Shown: positions 12,601-25,245, counted from the stretch's first letter. The stretch: DNA of 64,000 bases from Sindora glabra (GCA_020226215.1 CM035232.1:62629220-62693219); one strand, 5' to 3'. Program-made: numbers and translations. Notes: generated by a model not told the origin, from the sequence alone.

Positions 12601-15600
12601 TGATATATCCAATCAATAACCATACATTTATGAGGATCAAGAAAGTAGATTTGAAAGAAGGGAAAGGGAAATCCATTAACATGTCAAATAAATGCTTTTG
12701 AACTTAATCTGGTCTTCAGACAAGCTAAACTTTGGTTCTGTGAATCTGTGATATAAGATTTGACATATCCAATCAATAAATACCAAGAAATTCAACTAAA
12801 TTAATGGAACAAAACTAGCATACAATATATCGAAGATTCGATAACCATACCTCCGTCAGCAGGTGCAGGAGGAAAATCGTTTAAGACTTTTTCCAGATGG
12901 CTTGAACTTTCACAACTCACAATACGAGCCACTAGACCCTCTAAGATTTCACCCTGGACTTTTATATGATCTTTTGATCCTGCATTGATAAAAGAGGTGT
13001 ACATTTGCAGCAAATTTTAGTGGTAACTCATGCAATCAAAATTAAGTTATTAACTAAGATTAGTATATGCAAGGAGATAAAATGAAATATTGAAAGTAAT
13101 AGAACACTATAGTTGTGAATGAAACTCATGCAAATATGAAAATGAAAACTATGAACTTCATTTCAGAACCTTACACAATGTTCAGAATATACAAACCTCT
13201 AGAACAGACAAGCAATATTTTTGTTCACAAATTCATTTAAAGGCAGCAAATAAACAACTCAAATCAGCAGACTCTGAGTTCAGACATCTATTGCTAGTCT
13301 GTGATGGAGATGGATGTGGGGGTATTAGCAGTATCTGCTGTTTGGTTTTAACAACAGGCATACCAAGGTGCTGTTTGTAATGTAAGTGGTGCTCCATCAG
13401 TCATGGACTGCAGTCAAACAATAAAAATAACGACACAACAAAGCTAGCAGTAAACAGAAGGGGCAAAAGCGTTTACGAGGTTAGCAGAGCATGAAATGGG
13501 CAGGAACATTGCCTTGACACAGCAACATCAAAAGTGCACACCCATGCATCATTTTTCTCTCAAAGATTCCCAAGCTACCAAATAGGTTCTCAATCAAGTA
13601 TCATTTCTCAAGACAATAATAGTTAAGGCTCAGAGACACAACCAAAATTAACCATGCTAAATTTAAAGGCATACCTGGCACAGAAATATCCGCTATTTCA
13701 TCGAGAGCCTTACATACAGATGTTGCAGTACCCTCTTCACACAGTGCATCATAGGCAGCAAAGAAGGACGAAACTGACTTCCTAGAGATACAAACACATA
13801 TGAAACCTCAATTTGCTTAAGTTCCCGGAGACCTTAACCAGATTACTTTAATGATAAAAATCAATGTCAAAATGTATTCTATATTATAAAATTTAGTCAC
13901 ACAATCATGGATTTACAAACAAATTATCTTCCCTCAGAAAGACACAGATTAATGCTGCAGCATAAGTAGAAAGGAAACCATAATAATTTTCACCACAGAA
14001 CTATGGATTCACAAACAAATTAAATTCATTTTGAAAGACGGAAATTATTGTTGCAGCATAAGTAGAAATGAAATAGCATTCCCAAGAAATTTAATACATT
14101 TAAAAGGTCAACAGGAAAAAAAAATATTTGAAAGACTTATCATATTTGAGTCACTCTTTAAATCAAAATGAGAATTTGAAATTCTTACCTTGTTGAAAAC
14201 AACCACACATGATTTGTAGGCAGATGCCATTTTCTGCAGAAAGCAATTATATCAGGAGTTGAGTAGAACTTTGGCTTTCCATTGCCCAGTTCAGTGACTG
14301 CTGTAACTACCGCTGCTCGGAACAAACAAAGAAATGAATTTAAATATTAAACAATGTCATGAAACACTCCAAAGGAAGCAAATTTAAAGGGAAAAAAATT
14401 CGCAGGTTCAAATAGGCAACAATGTGACCAGAGGGTTATCTTCTCTTAACATCTGAAATGAGAAAATCTAAAGGATAATAGAACATTCTCAAATCAATAA
14501 ATTGAGAGCATTTTACCATAATCTTCTTTGGGGCGCTGCCCATGATCTCCAAGAACAGCAGTTACTAGTTCCATTGATATACACATACGATTTTTCTGAA
14601 ATAGTACATTAAAAAAAAAAGTCTTAATTCTTGAGAGTGAGGATGGCTAAAAGCAAAAGGTTACAAAAATGTATAGCAACGACTTAGACTCGTAATAACA
14701 TTTGCAGTTACACCAGGGAAATTGAATGAATATAACAGATCTGTAAGCTACAATCTTATTGACATCAAAGGGAGAAAAGAAACCACTCAAAAACATACAT
14801 GAAAGGAAATATGATGAGTTCCCAAGGGAAAAAAACTTTAACTGTAAAACCTTCAAAAGGTAATCATTCACACATTTTGATCACCAACCCTACAACTGCA
14901 CAACAGCAACAACCGAGAGAGAGGGAGGAACACTTCCAGCAAATTAAGATTACTATTTGATATTTAAATTAAGGAACCTGGCTTACAATTTAATGCAATG
15001 AAGGTGGAGTTTTCACAGTGAACTTTAAAAAAAAAAAATCAGTATTCCGCTAATTAGAGAACCCAGGCCTGACATGCCCTGAGATTTGCAGAAGAACTAA
15101 AACATCTGAATATGCTGATAGTGGCCAAAACAAACTAGGACATGCTTAAAAGCAGAAGGGGAACTATGTTGCAGGCTGAGAGGGCTTCTCCCCCTCCACC
15201 CCTAGAAGAAAAATGTAACTTCAAACAAGAGTATATCTTTTGGATTGGTAGATTATAAGATTATTAGGTTCATACATGATAAATTGGATTTCATTTTAAC
15301 TTTCTCTTCAAAAAAAAAATTAACACACTAAACTACGAATAGATTCTCCTAGCATTTTTTATCATGCAACATGCTCTAGACTCTCCTAACACTTTTTTAT
15401 CATGAAACATGCTTTAGATTCTCCTAACATTTATTATCATGCAACATGCCTTAGATAAAACCAAGGATGCACAAAAGCCAAGTTAGGTCAAACATCTATA
15501 TGCTCAGCATTGAACTCACCAAAAAATAAACAAACACGAGCTCAAGCTTGAATAATTCAAGCTCAATCTTGAGCCTGACTCAATTACGAGATTAATTGAG

Positions 15601-18600
15601 TAATGTGTTATCAGTTTCAAACTTCCTATCAAACTCGTAATGTTTGAATTCAAACTCAAACTTATAATTAATATGAACCTAAGAAAGTTTATACAATCTT
15701 ACCAAAATAGCTTGTAATTTCACTCGTATTTGAACATATTAAAACTTATCTTTCACAAATAAACTAGACACTAGTTTTTTATTCTTTTTTAAATCTTATT
15801 TTACTTATCAATATAAATTTTTCTACAACCATCAAATCTATCAAAAATATCTATGCAATCATTACATTATACAAACAATTACACTTAGCAAAAACAAACA
15901 AGTAACAACTATTATAAAGCTAATTATTTTAATCAAAGCATCATACTTCATGCAACCTTAATAATTATTAACATAATTTTTTATATGTATCATTTATATA
16001 TAACATAATATAAATATAAATATAAATGCCAAAATGTACTTTTTAATACTCTAACTGTTACTCAAGTTTTAATAATACCCACTGACTTTTATATTTTTAA
16101 AAATTCTATCACCTAACTTTTAAAATAAACGTAATGTTAGACATTTGAAAAAATCATCCATTATCTTAATGGAAAAATCTCACATGGCTAGATGGAATGT
16201 TGACTGGATTTTAATAGTTGCTAACTAAATTTATTTACAAGAAAAAAAAAACTCTTTTTACTTGAAAAAAAAATCTTTGATATGCATTTAAAGGGGTCAT
16301 CAGAGAATTTTTCTTAGCCAAGAGAGTTTTCTTTTAATCCAATTAGTAACTTTTGAAGTCCAATCAACATTTTATCTAGCCATATAGGATTTTTTATGTC
16401 AAGATAATGATGAATTTTTCAAAATGTTTGATACTGCATTTATTTTAAAAGTTAAGCGGTACAATTAATTCAAATAAAAGTTAATCGGTATCGTTGAAAT
16501 TTGACTGACAGTTAGAGGGTAAAAAAACAAAAAAATACACTTTGACCTAATATAAAAATAAAACTATATTTTTTTATTATTAGGTTGGTGAACAATTCAA
16601 GTCAAATAATATAAAACTCAAGTTCAGCTAATATATTAATCAAGCTTGACTTATTCAAAGTCAAACTTGAATCTTTTAGCAAGCCAATCTCAAACTGCTC
16701 ATGAATAATTTGACTCATTTGTGCCTATAGATAAAACTTGAAAGTTTGTGATTCATATATAGACAAATTTTAACTATAAGAATTTTGTATTTAACCAAGC
16801 ATGCAAAAAGTTACAATTCTAAACAAACTTCAATTATAAAAACCTTTTGAAAAAAAAAAATGAGATATAACTTTTTTGCATTAACAAAAAAGCTACAAAA
16901 AAATTCAATTTTTTCCACCAAAGTTGCAACTAAATGCATGGTACTATTTGTGCATACAAAAATATACTTCATAAGCATAAGGCATGCTTTTGCCGCTAAA
17001 CCTATCTGTAACTAAGCTTGAGTTGTAAAAGATAAAACTTTTTGAGATGCTTTTGCCTAGAATACTTCACAAGCCTAAAAATATTATAGTATCACCTCAA
17101 GAAACTCATTAAATTCAGCTTGCTTTTTTGAAGCTGCAGTTCCCCAGGCCTCACAAAACATCCGACCAAGAACAAACACGCCCACAGCAGTATATCTGCA
17201 GCAAGAAAATTGACATTGAAAATTAAAAACAAAAACAAATATTGATAGATAAAATTTAAAACAAACTGAGGAACATCACACTTTATTAATCTTTTGCAAG
17301 TGAAATAACTGGACTATACTATATGTTGTATTTTAACAATACCATGATCAATGATAGGAAGGAAAAAAAAAAAAAAACAAATGCATGAAGCAGAAGCTAA
17401 ATAAAGAAGAAGCCAAAAGAAAGTTAAACACTGTCATAAGCATACATATTTCCAAAACTGTTTTTGGCATAAGCTCCACCCTCGTGCCCCGCATACATAA
17501 ATAGAGAACCAGAGTGTTTAAGAGAAACCTGCACATCAATTGGACTCAGACCACCACATGAAAATAAAATCACTAATCACTAGTATGCATGAAACAAGTA
17601 GTATAACAATCATGGCAGAAACTAAGATTTTAAGACTTGTAGGAAGACATAGCACCGCCCTACCTCTAAGGTAACCAAACCTTTAGATACCATCTCTATC
17701 ATCCTTGTTCTGACCTATAAACATATAGCAATACAACTAAGAAACAATTCCAAAACTAGATATGGATGCACATGTAGCAAAAGCAGATTTCATGATTCTT
17801 GAAACAAGAAACATACCTCCTGATCCGACTTCTCATTTTCAAACTTGGGGTAGAAAGTGGCTCTTACTTGTGCAAGTGAATATGTTGAGTTGTCCACAGT
17901 GAAATTTTCCAACAAATTACCACTGAACAATTTACTCAAACCCAGATTAACTTTTGGAGCTGAGGCCACTTCTGTTCCAACCTTCAAACCATTAGATGCA
18001 ACTTCACTTACATTTGTACTTTCAACTTCAGCTGTAGTGGTTCCACTCACTGTTCCATAAGATCTGGGTTTCCACATTGTTTTTGGACCTCGAGCAGTAC
18101 TATGGTTAGCGGGTTGGCCACCTTCAGACTGTAAGGTTGCAGCTGGGACATTGATTTTCCCTCCACTTTCAGTAATATGCATCGTGGCAAGCTCATCAGC
18201 AACAGCTGCTGGCGTACCTCCTGTTGCTGATAATTGCCCATCAGCTTTTGTTTTCTCCTTCAACATTTGTTCCTTGTTTTGACCCCTTTGCTGCAAATTA
18301 AGCAAAAAAATTAATCCAGTAAGCTATCAAAAATAAAAAATCAACATCTTCTAACAGTGTCAAGCATACAGTTGCCATGAATGATCTGGACTTGAAGTCT
18401 TTAATTCACAATAATTAACTCAAGTTCCTTAAAAATCTTCCATTTTTAAACAATATAGTCTATATTCTTAGACCAGGAAAATTGATCAGGTAATCATTCT
18501 TCATTATGTGATATCACAAGCTAATAAAATAACATTTGATGATACTGGCAAAAGAAAAGAAAGAGAAATACATAGCATAAGGCATTAAACTCTTTGAATT

Positions 18601-19424
18601 GCAGCAATCAGCAATTAAAATTAGAGTGCTGACTCTTGTAAGAGGAGACCAAGAAAAAGCTATGATTTCCTTACAAGAACACGAAACATACTATAATTAA
18701 AAAAACCAGTTTAACCCTAAAGAAGTAAACAGAAAATAGGAGAATTCAGATTCCAGAATCTCTATATATTAGAGACTGCAACACGAGAAAATTCAGTGAA
18801 TTAGTAAGGCCAAGACAAGTGGCCAAATCACCAGACAGACACAGACACCGCCATATACATTTCTGAAAACTATCATCCATAGTTAAATCATCTATGACCA
18901 ATGAACACTCTTACCAACAAGTCAAGCAACATCAAAACCAGAACCGATCAGCCACAGAAAGCAAATTCTATTACATGACATGAACAAGAAGTCAAAAGGC
19001 AAACTGAAGACCGCCATCAAAATTCTCAAATTTCACTTCCTGCTACCGCGATAGCTAAATCAAAAGGAATAAAAAATTCAACAAAGTCGCCCCTCATAGT
19101 CAAATGCAAAAATTAAACCAATTTTTCCCAGAAACATAATCAATCGCGTCCGGGAAGTAATGAATTCAGTAACAATGCAACATCAACCTGTGATAATCCC
19201 GACCATCAATAACTGAAAAGTTGGATATTCCATACCTGATTGCGAGGCATTGTTGAGGGAGAAACAGCAATGGTGCTAGTGAAAGTAGGAGAGCGGGCTA
19301 AGGTCCTGTAAGGATGAGAGAAACGGAGGAAGAGGAATGTTCTGGAAATGAAGGGAGAGGAAGAAAACGAAGTGAAAGGGAGAGAATGAGAAAATGTGCA
19401 GAGGATCCTCTGTGACGCCGACAT
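689..19424 (-). CDS. RNL: Plant tRNA ligase, 5' two-thirds (17 exons, 3' end outside window)
   Basis: Plant tRNA ligase joins tRNA halves after intron excision and, in Arabidopsis, religates bZIP60 mRNA cut by IRE1. Exons read on the minus strand: 19236-19424, 17817-18290, 17664-17714, 17446-17528, 17096-17195, 14517-14595, 14189-14312, 13675-13781, 12851-12979, 12126-12190, 11853-12017, 11451-11611, 11325-11356, 10487-10653, 1845-1924, 1090-1155, 689-966. All junctions are GT-AG and all phases agree. The product closely follows remembered Arabidopsis RNL. The adenylyltransferase motif I lysine is in exon 4 (VSLKHSG, residue 242 from the distal ATG, 184 from the proximal). The last exon ends FFPG, so the P-loop, kinase and cyclic phosphodiesterase domains lie beyond position 1. 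About 725-783 of roughly 1100-1160 residues are present. I see no stop or frameshift, so the gene looks intact. Exon ends are inferred without transcript data. Confidence 0.93.
1261..1389. repeat. 66-bp tandem duplication in RNL intron 16
   Basis: Two adjacent copies, starting at 1261 and 1327 with tatgtcaaacttcttcatac, differ by about one base over most of their length. This suggests a recent duplication. It lies between exons 16 and 15 of the tRNA ligase gene and touches no splice site. Confidence 0.9.
2724..4460 (+). mobile_element. Small non-autonomous LTR retrotransposon
   Basis: Two diverged direct repeats lie at about 2724-2968 and 4161-4460, both starting gttagaatt and sharing the blocks aggaaattatctta and ttaagtctttta. 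After the left repeat comes tggtatcgagca, a tRNA-type primer-binding site. Before the right repeat is cttgaggacaag, a polypurine-type tract typical of Ty3/gypsy relatives. The flanks carry a 5-bp target duplication ttaca (2719-2723 and 4461-4465). The ~1.2-kb interior encodes no gag or pol. Confidence 0.75.
3690..4020 (+). repeat. Degenerate ~40-bp tandem repeats inside the small LTR element
   Basis: Successive lines repeat the pattern 'tttgcaccaatg...cattttggtagcacttc' about seven times with drift. They lie in the non-coding interior of the LTR element at 2724-4460. Tandem repeats in this position are common in non-autonomous elements; no function is evident. Confidence 0.6.
4862..5057 (+). 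repeat. Copia 5' LTR
   Basis: This repeat begins tgttaagac and ends caagt, immediately before the primer-binding site. The right LTR (10035-10208) matches it over its length, except for a ~22-bp length difference around the tatataag TATA-like word. Confidence 0.8.
5058..5071 (+). promoter_or_regulatory. Copia primer-binding site
   Basis: The sequence tggtatcaaagccc is one base away from the common plant initiator-methionine tRNA complement tggtatcagagc and directly abuts the left LTR. Confidence 0.8.
5303..6417. mobile_element. Non-autonomous TIR element inserted in the Copia leader
   Basis: The left end reads caaggttgtcagaattg and the right end is its near inverse (cgattctaacaaccttg). The flanks are tgtacacc (5295-5302) and tgtaaacc (6418-6425), an 8-bp duplication with one mismatch, as for hAT elements; a 9-bp MULE-type reading also fits less well. 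The interior is AT-rich with cgattcta-type words near both ends and no credible gene. It is younger than the Copia element it interrupts. Confidence 0.7.
6935..10022 (+). pseudogene. Copia pol remnant
   Basis: The recognisable order is protease, integrase, reverse transcriptase, RNase H, read in several frames. The protease active-site DSG appears as DSK near 6954. In reverse transcriptase the catalytic YVDD is YVNG near 9115-9127. In-frame stops interrupt every domain. The open pieces at 8633-8890 (residues like RLKAQLVIRGHTRIF, then DYKDTFSPSIKIAS) and 9790-10026 are the best-kept reverse-transcriptase and RNase H parts. The element cannot encode an active enzyme. Confidence 0.85.
10035..10208 (+). 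repeat. Copia 3' LTR
   Basis: It follows a guanine-rich purine tract (10025-10034), begins tgttaagat and ends caagt before the target duplication gacat. It matches the 5' LTR at 4862-5057 with scattered substitutions. Confidence 0.8.
12257..12850 (-). repeat. Three imperfect tandem repeats including the intron 9 donor region
   Basis: Units of about 155-225 bp run 12257-12469, 12470-12625 and 12626-12850. Each contains gaggat, gggaaatccatt, cttttgaactta and atatccaatca, and each ends in ataaccatac at 12460, 12616 and 12841. On the minus strand the last copy forms the start of RNL intron 9 (gtatggttat right after exon 9). The other two are therefore extra copies of the same donor-proximal sequence inside the intron. 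Confidence 0.75.
15341..15455. repeat. 37-38-bp tandem repeat, three copies, in RNL intron 5
   Basis: Copies start at 15341, 15378 and 15416, each with aga(t/c)tctccta followed by atcatg(c/a)aacatgc. They drift by several bases. The location is deep in an intron and no function is evident. Confidence 0.8.
15484..16730. mobile_element. Dispersed repeat family A, copy 2
   Basis: It matches copy 1 (2336-2723 plus 4461-4755) in collinear order. At the place where copy 1 holds an LTR element, this copy runs straight through near 15858-15870. It carries its own ~520-bp insertion at about 16028-16545. The ends show inverted words such as tcaagcttgaa/ttcaagcttga. It is non-coding. Confidence 0.55.
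16028..16545. mobile_element. Probable MITE inside family A copy 2
   Basis: The left end (gccaaaatgtacttttt) and right end (aaaatacactttgacc) are imperfect inverted repeats. Family A copy 1 lacks this segment, which supports an insertion. No clear target duplication was found, so the limits are approximate. Confidence 0.45.
19236..19424 (-). CDS. RNL: RNL exon 1 with transit-peptide-like extension and two candidate starts
   Basis: The frame is open from an ATG at 19424 through a second ATG at 19250 to the donor at 19236. The proximal ATG would give only MPRNQ before exon 2. The distal ATG adds 58 residues beginning MSASQRILCTF that contain no Asp or Glu, five Arg, and many Ser, Thr and Phe, which is the usual composition of plastid or mitochondrial presequences. 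Plant tRNA-splicing enzymes have been reported in several compartments, including plastids, so alternative starts giving a nuclear and an organellar form are plausible. Which ATG is used cannot be decided from sequence. Confidence 0.72.
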
Positions 19425-19800
19425 TCAATTATTACTGTTGGCCCGTGAAGGCGGCTATTTGTGACTATTAATAGAAGGTTCGTCCCAGAAAAACCGAAGA
19501 GGATGATGAAATGAGAGAATGAAGCGGGCAAGGAGCCAACACGAGGCGCCCTCTAGGGGGTCGGTGCGTGGCGCCTTTCTGTTTACGGGGTGTAGTGTAG
19601 AAGGAAAATTCTTGTGCGCACTTTTGATAGCGTATCGGGCCGATAAAGGGCACGGAGCGATTCTCTTTGGATTGGGGCTTGCACCAAGTCCAGTTCTACA
19701 TGGTACCCAAATGGTGTGTGCTCATGACTTTGCCGGGGAAGAGAAAGTTAGGAGAGACATAGGGGCTTTTTGGCCCAAATAATCCGTTCAAGCTTAGATA
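19425..19800. other. RNL 5' flank
   Basis: This GC-richer stretch lies upstream of the tRNA ligase start and probably holds its 5' UTR and promoter. I find no convincing TATA box, only a weak tattaata near 19470. The open frame at 19519-19782 on the plus strand has no recognisable domain and I do not call it a gene. Confidence 0.4.
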
Positions 19801-22800
19801 AGCGCAATTAAAACCTGTTTCTTTTCTGTTTTTTAAAAACAGTTCTTTATTTTTTTATTTTTAAAAATAAAAAAATTGTTTGTAAATCTATTTTTAAAAT
19901 TTATTTTAAAAAATATTTTCTAAATGTATAATTGAAAAATAAAAAATAAAAATAATTTTTAGTTATTTTCTGAATTTTTTTTTCTGAATGTCAGTTTTAT
20001 AATTAAATTAAATATTTTTTATTTATAATATCAATCATCCTTTAATTTTAATTTTTCTTCAATCCAAAAATAATTTTTTATAATAATAAAATAACTTTTA
20101 AAAATAATTTTTAAAAATAGTTTTATTAAAATTCATTTTCATTTGTCCTAAAATATAGTTATATTAAAAGTTTTACTCTCTTCTTACTATTATATTTATT
20201 GTAATGCTATTAAAATTCACTCTTTAATTGAATTGTATATATTTTTTAATATGTTTTAAATAAAAAATTTATTTGTAAATAAATTAAAATAAGTATTTTT
20301 TAAATCATTTTCAAATAATAAAATTTATCTATAAATGAGATGAGATAAATTCTAAAAAATAAAATAGATTTCGAAGAACCTAAGTGTTATGGAACCAAAA
20401 TTCTTTATTTTCATCCTAATGTATCTTATATCTTATATTTATTACTAAATAATCGGTTTTGCTAACCATAACTTTAAGGTTATGCTTAAAAATCAACAAA
20501 TATATCATTTATTGTCATTTCTATTCCAAAGGAATCTTGTAGAATAGCATTAGTTAAGAAATTAAATTTTTAATGTTCTTATTTAATATTTCTAATAAAT
20601 TGTTTTATATACGGGCTGTTCACTACTTGTTTTATTTTTTTAAGGGCTTATTAATTATTTGTATTTTTTTTTTACTTTATATGTAGACAATAATATTTGC
20701 AATTATGGAGAAGGAGAAATAATAATACTTTGAATTCCAACATTATAGTAAATAAAAAATATGCCTCCCCCTAAAATAAATAAAATACGTCTAATTATCT
20801 ATCAAACTCCCTAATAATAGTAGCATGTGAAAGATTAGTGAAAGCCATGAACATAAAACACCTTAACAAAATCTCCATCAATTACAATTATTTTTATAAT
20901 TAAGAATAAGTATCAACAAGATATTTTCATAATCATTAATTAAAATCACAAAATAGATGTGAGTGAATAATTTTTTTAACTTTAATATTAAAGTACATAT
21001 ATTTTACTATTATCGGAGGGACAATATCAGTAGTTAATATATAAAAAATTTTTGGTGCCCCATAATATAAAATAGCTCGTATTTTCTTTTAGAAAATTTT
21101 CATATATTAACCTTCATATCTGATGAATACTTTTGAAGTTCTATAATATAAAAATATTTTCCTTTTCAGCATGCAAAATAATTCTTTTACATGATGGATA
21201 ACATTTTCATAGACTCTAGAGTTATAAAATATTAATTTCACATTTTCTTTTACTATGTTAATTTATTGCAAATAATAATACTTATTTTTATATTAAAATA
21301 AAAAATTTAATATTAATCAATCATTAATTAAAATTACTACATTAAATACTCGAAGATTATACGTTTATAAATAAAAAATTAATGCCTACAATATAAGGTA
21401 AAAAAATGCAATCGATCGACAATCCCCTAAAAAAAAATTATTATCAACATATAAAGTAAAAGAATACATTTGAAAAATAATTAAAGAAAGTAATTTCACA
21501 TATCCTTAAAATCATCTTATCTTCTTACCTTAGATAAGAATAAAAATGCAGTGCCCGAAGCATTTCATGAAATATTTAGTAGATTTTTTTTATAATTATA
21601 AAAGGATAATGGTGACTGTTAAATACTTAATCACAATCCTTGGAGTTATGATTAGCATTTACCTTTAAAATATCATTTAAATTATTTTAATTATTTAATA
21701 TACATTAAATTTACCTCAATTTCAATCAAACTAAATTTAAAACTCAAATGTAATTATTGTATCTTATTATATTTTCTTCTTTTCCTTTATCCTTTCTTTT
21801 TCCCATTAGAAATCCAATTCAAAATTTTAGAAAGTATAGGAACATGTGGCAACTGCAACTTAACACATTTTAAATTCAGTTATTAAATTCTTTATCATGT
21901 TATGTCAAATTAATGATAGATTAACGGTAAAGATTCAATTAAAAATTAAATGAAAGAATAAATATTCAATTTAAAATTTTTAGACTATATGGACACATTT
22001 AGAAAACAAATTGAAAAACTATAGGAATCTTAAAGAACAATTTTACCATTTCCAAAATTCATATTCCCCCCGAGAGCAACCAAATCAAGGATGAGATCAA
22101 ATCCAATTGTTTTTTAAAATAATTAATTTTTAATATAATTGATTTTGAATAATTAATTTAAAATTTTAAATATAAATTAATATTTTATATTTATTAATAT
22201 TTGAATATTAATTTTGAAATCTAGTAATATTTAAATATTAATTTTGAAAATAAAAATATTATTTCAAAATTTAAATTTAAATCAAATTTGGATATAAATT
22301 AAATTTTAAAAAATTAATTCTGTTCAATTAAATACACTAAAAAAATAGAAAAAAATCCCTATTAAAAGTGTAGGAGGAGAGATAATCAAAGTAGATTTTC
22401 TATACAATATGTATAGTTTAAATGTATGATTACGCCCTTTAAAATATCAGAATTTTTTTTTTGGTATGGGATATAATATTAGCATAGGTGTTATATATAT
22501 TTCAACTTACATTTTGCTTTAATCCTAATTTGTTATAATAACTCCAAAGAGAAATATTTAATTTATATTGTATTCATCATATAAAATAGGTGGATCAAAT
22601 TACATTATAATATTACTATCATACCATCTTGTGTAAATTTAAAAAACATATTTAATAAATAATAGCATATGCTTATATTATCATATAATCATATTACTCT
22701 TTCATGACGCACCAAAGGGTCATGCAATGCGTTAAGTGACTTATCCATATTTTTATCACAAAAAAAGGGTAAATCCCATTTTTCTTTCCTATAAAATTTA

Positions 22801-23799
22801 CTTTTTCTCATTTTTATTTTTGTAAAATATTTTATTTTAATTTTATAAAATATTAATTTATTCAATTTTATTCTTTAATTAGTGTTCATATAAAAATTAA
22901 TTTAGAGGGACAAATTGAATAATTCAATATTTTATTAGAATAAAATTGATACAAAATATTTCACATAAATGAAATATTTAAAAATTATTGAAAAAGGAAA
23001 TTTACTCGAAAATATCTAATAACCTTTATACAAGTTGATTTTACTCTTTATTATTGCCTTAATTTTAGCTTTTGGAACATGAAAAAATTTTCTTCAAAAA
23101 AAGTGACCTCTCATAATTAAAAATTAACTAAAATATTTTTTGGTGAAAAAAATTAACTAAAACTTACCTTTAGCAAAAGTCCCCCAATTTGTGTAATATA
23201 ACTGTTAATTAAACATGTAAAACAAATGAGACGAATTTATACAAACTTAGCTCAAGCATAATTTTGCCTATGCAAATTTATCTGCATAAGCCTGTATTAA
23301 ATATGATGCTAGGCTACCCGCACCACTCCATATGTGGTGCAAACTTGATCATAGGTGACTCGTATTTTTTTATATTTTTATTAATTATTTTATTTTATAA
23401 TTTATAAATTATATTTTAATATTTGTTAAATTATTTGAATAAAAAATTATATTAAAGTATAGAAATTTGATTGAGTTTGTTATAAAGTAATTGGATTGAA
23501 TTATATATATTAGGTTTAAGTGTAAAGAAAAATAATTAAAAAATTAATTTTTTACTCGTAATCAAGTCCGCAATTGCACAAAAGTTAGCATGGATTTATT
23601 TGCATAAGCCTACATTAAATTTAAATTTTATGCTAAATTATTTAAAATCCACATTGGTTCGTAACCACATGCTGCCCCATTACCTGTGGTACAAATCTCA
23701 TTTTATATGTTTACCATCAATTTGTGTTCAACTAAAACTTGCCAGACTTTTACTGTCATGTTACGACAACTGTAGCATTATGTACAGAAAATTTTTCTT
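19801..23799. other. AT-rich intergenic DNA without genes
   Basis: The stretch is low-complexity and AT-rich, with scattered inverted AT-rich words that look like decayed MITEs. One possible MITE lies at about 22767-23005 (left end gggtaaatccc, right end roughly its inverse). I see no gene, RNA or clear element. Confidence 0.5.
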
Positions 23800-23892
23800 T
23801 TGAATTGGTAAAAATATGAATTTAGAAAATTGAAACAATGAAAAAGAAACCATTGTTGAAAGGAAATTAACTGTAAAAGAACATTTAGTTCA
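23800..23892 (+). repeat. Left half of a duplicated block also found near LUH
   Basis: The sequence gaattggtaaaaatatgaat and what follows up to gaaaggaaattaactg match 38163-38240 closely. The match stops at atttagt (near 23886-23892) and resumes about 4.2 kb later, at 28080, after the same word. See the block at 38160-38385. Confidence 0.65.
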
Positions 23893-24837
23893 CGGAATGT
23901 TTTTCACATTCCCAGAAATATTTTATGGAAATGTTACATTTCTATATTTGATTCAAAATTTTAAAAAATTTATTTGAGAATGTTATTTTAGAGCTCAACT
24001 ATTTTCCTAAATAATCTTATAGGAGGAGGTGGGTATCTCAAATTCTTATCTTATGAGAATGTTGGTATTAATGTAAAAAGACAATTTTATGCTCATTATT
24101 TTATATTCTCATTTATTTAAAAAAATTATTATTATTTTTTAATTTTAACTTATATTTTTTATTTTTAATTTTTTTATGATAATAAGTATAATTATACTAA
24201 ATAAGTAAAAAATATAATTTTTATATTCTAATTCTAATTTAGTTTGAAATTTTTTTATTTTTATTTTTATTTTTATTTATTTTTAACTTATATTTTTTAT
24301 TTTTATTTTTAATTCTAACTAAGTGCTTTTGTTACTTAGAATCTAAGAAAATATTAAAGTAACAATGCCTTTCTTTTCAAGTAAATATGTTCATAAATTT
24401 ATAAAAATGTTTTATGCATAAACACATATCTACCGATGTAAAATTATTTTAAAATATTTTGAGATTAGTTTAAAAATATAAGTGTCATTCATTAATTTAT
24501 ATTTTATAAATACAAGTATAAATATATCATAAATATTAAAAAATTTGATTTTTATAAATACGAGTGAATACAATTTAAATTAAGGATTTGTTAATCAATG
24601 TTCTAAGACTACTGCTTTAGGAATTTTACTGAGGTTACAAATATTAATTATTTAAAAATTTATATATTTTCATTTAATTTATTCTTTTAATTTTTTAAAG
24701 TGAGAATAAATTAAATAAAAATGTATAAATCTTTAAAAATGATATATCTCCAATACTTTTAAATTCTTCTGATTCTTCTTCTTTTAGTTTGATCTTTAAC
24801 AACTTTTACTTTTTTCTTCTCTACCTAATTTTTTATA

Positions 24838-25135
24838 TTTGAAATTTATAATTTATAATTTATTATTCATATATATTATGATATAATATTTTTATCTTTA
24901 TATTTATATATGTATTGTTAATCTAATTTATTTTTAATTTTTAATTTGTAATTTATAATTTATTATTTGTACATATTATGATATAATATCTTTATCTTTA
25001 TATTTATATATGTATTGTTAATTTAATTTATTTTTAATTTGTAATCTTTAATTTATAAATTATAATTTATTATTCGTACATATCATGGTATAAAATCTTT
25101 ATCTTTATCTTTATATATATTGTTAATGATAATTG
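24838..25135. repeat. Three ~105-bp tandem repeats
   Basis: Each unit contains aatttataatttattatt, then acatat(t/c)atg(a/g)tata, then tctttatctttatatt. The copies start near 24840, 24950 and 25050 with modest divergence. The repeat is AT-rich and non-coding. Confidence 0.75.
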
Positions 25136-25199
25136 TTAATTAATATATTATTGATGTTAATTATCAATGTTTTTTATTTTCTTAAATGAATAAATAAGA

Positions 25200-25202
<3 letters not shown>

Positions 25203-25245
<43 letters not shown>
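25203..25245. repeat. (TA)n microsatellite
   Basis: About 43 bp of uninterrupted TA dinucleotides. Confidence 0.95.

Noticed and set aside
19519..19782. 87-codon plus-strand open frame upstream of RNL
   Set aside because: It overlaps the likely promoter and 5' UTR of the tRNA ligase gene, shows no domain, and is open probably because the stretch is GC-rich.
25203..25245. TA microsatellite as a replication origin or scaffold attachment site
   Set aside because: Simple TA runs are common in plant intergenic DNA and nothing nearby supports a specific role.
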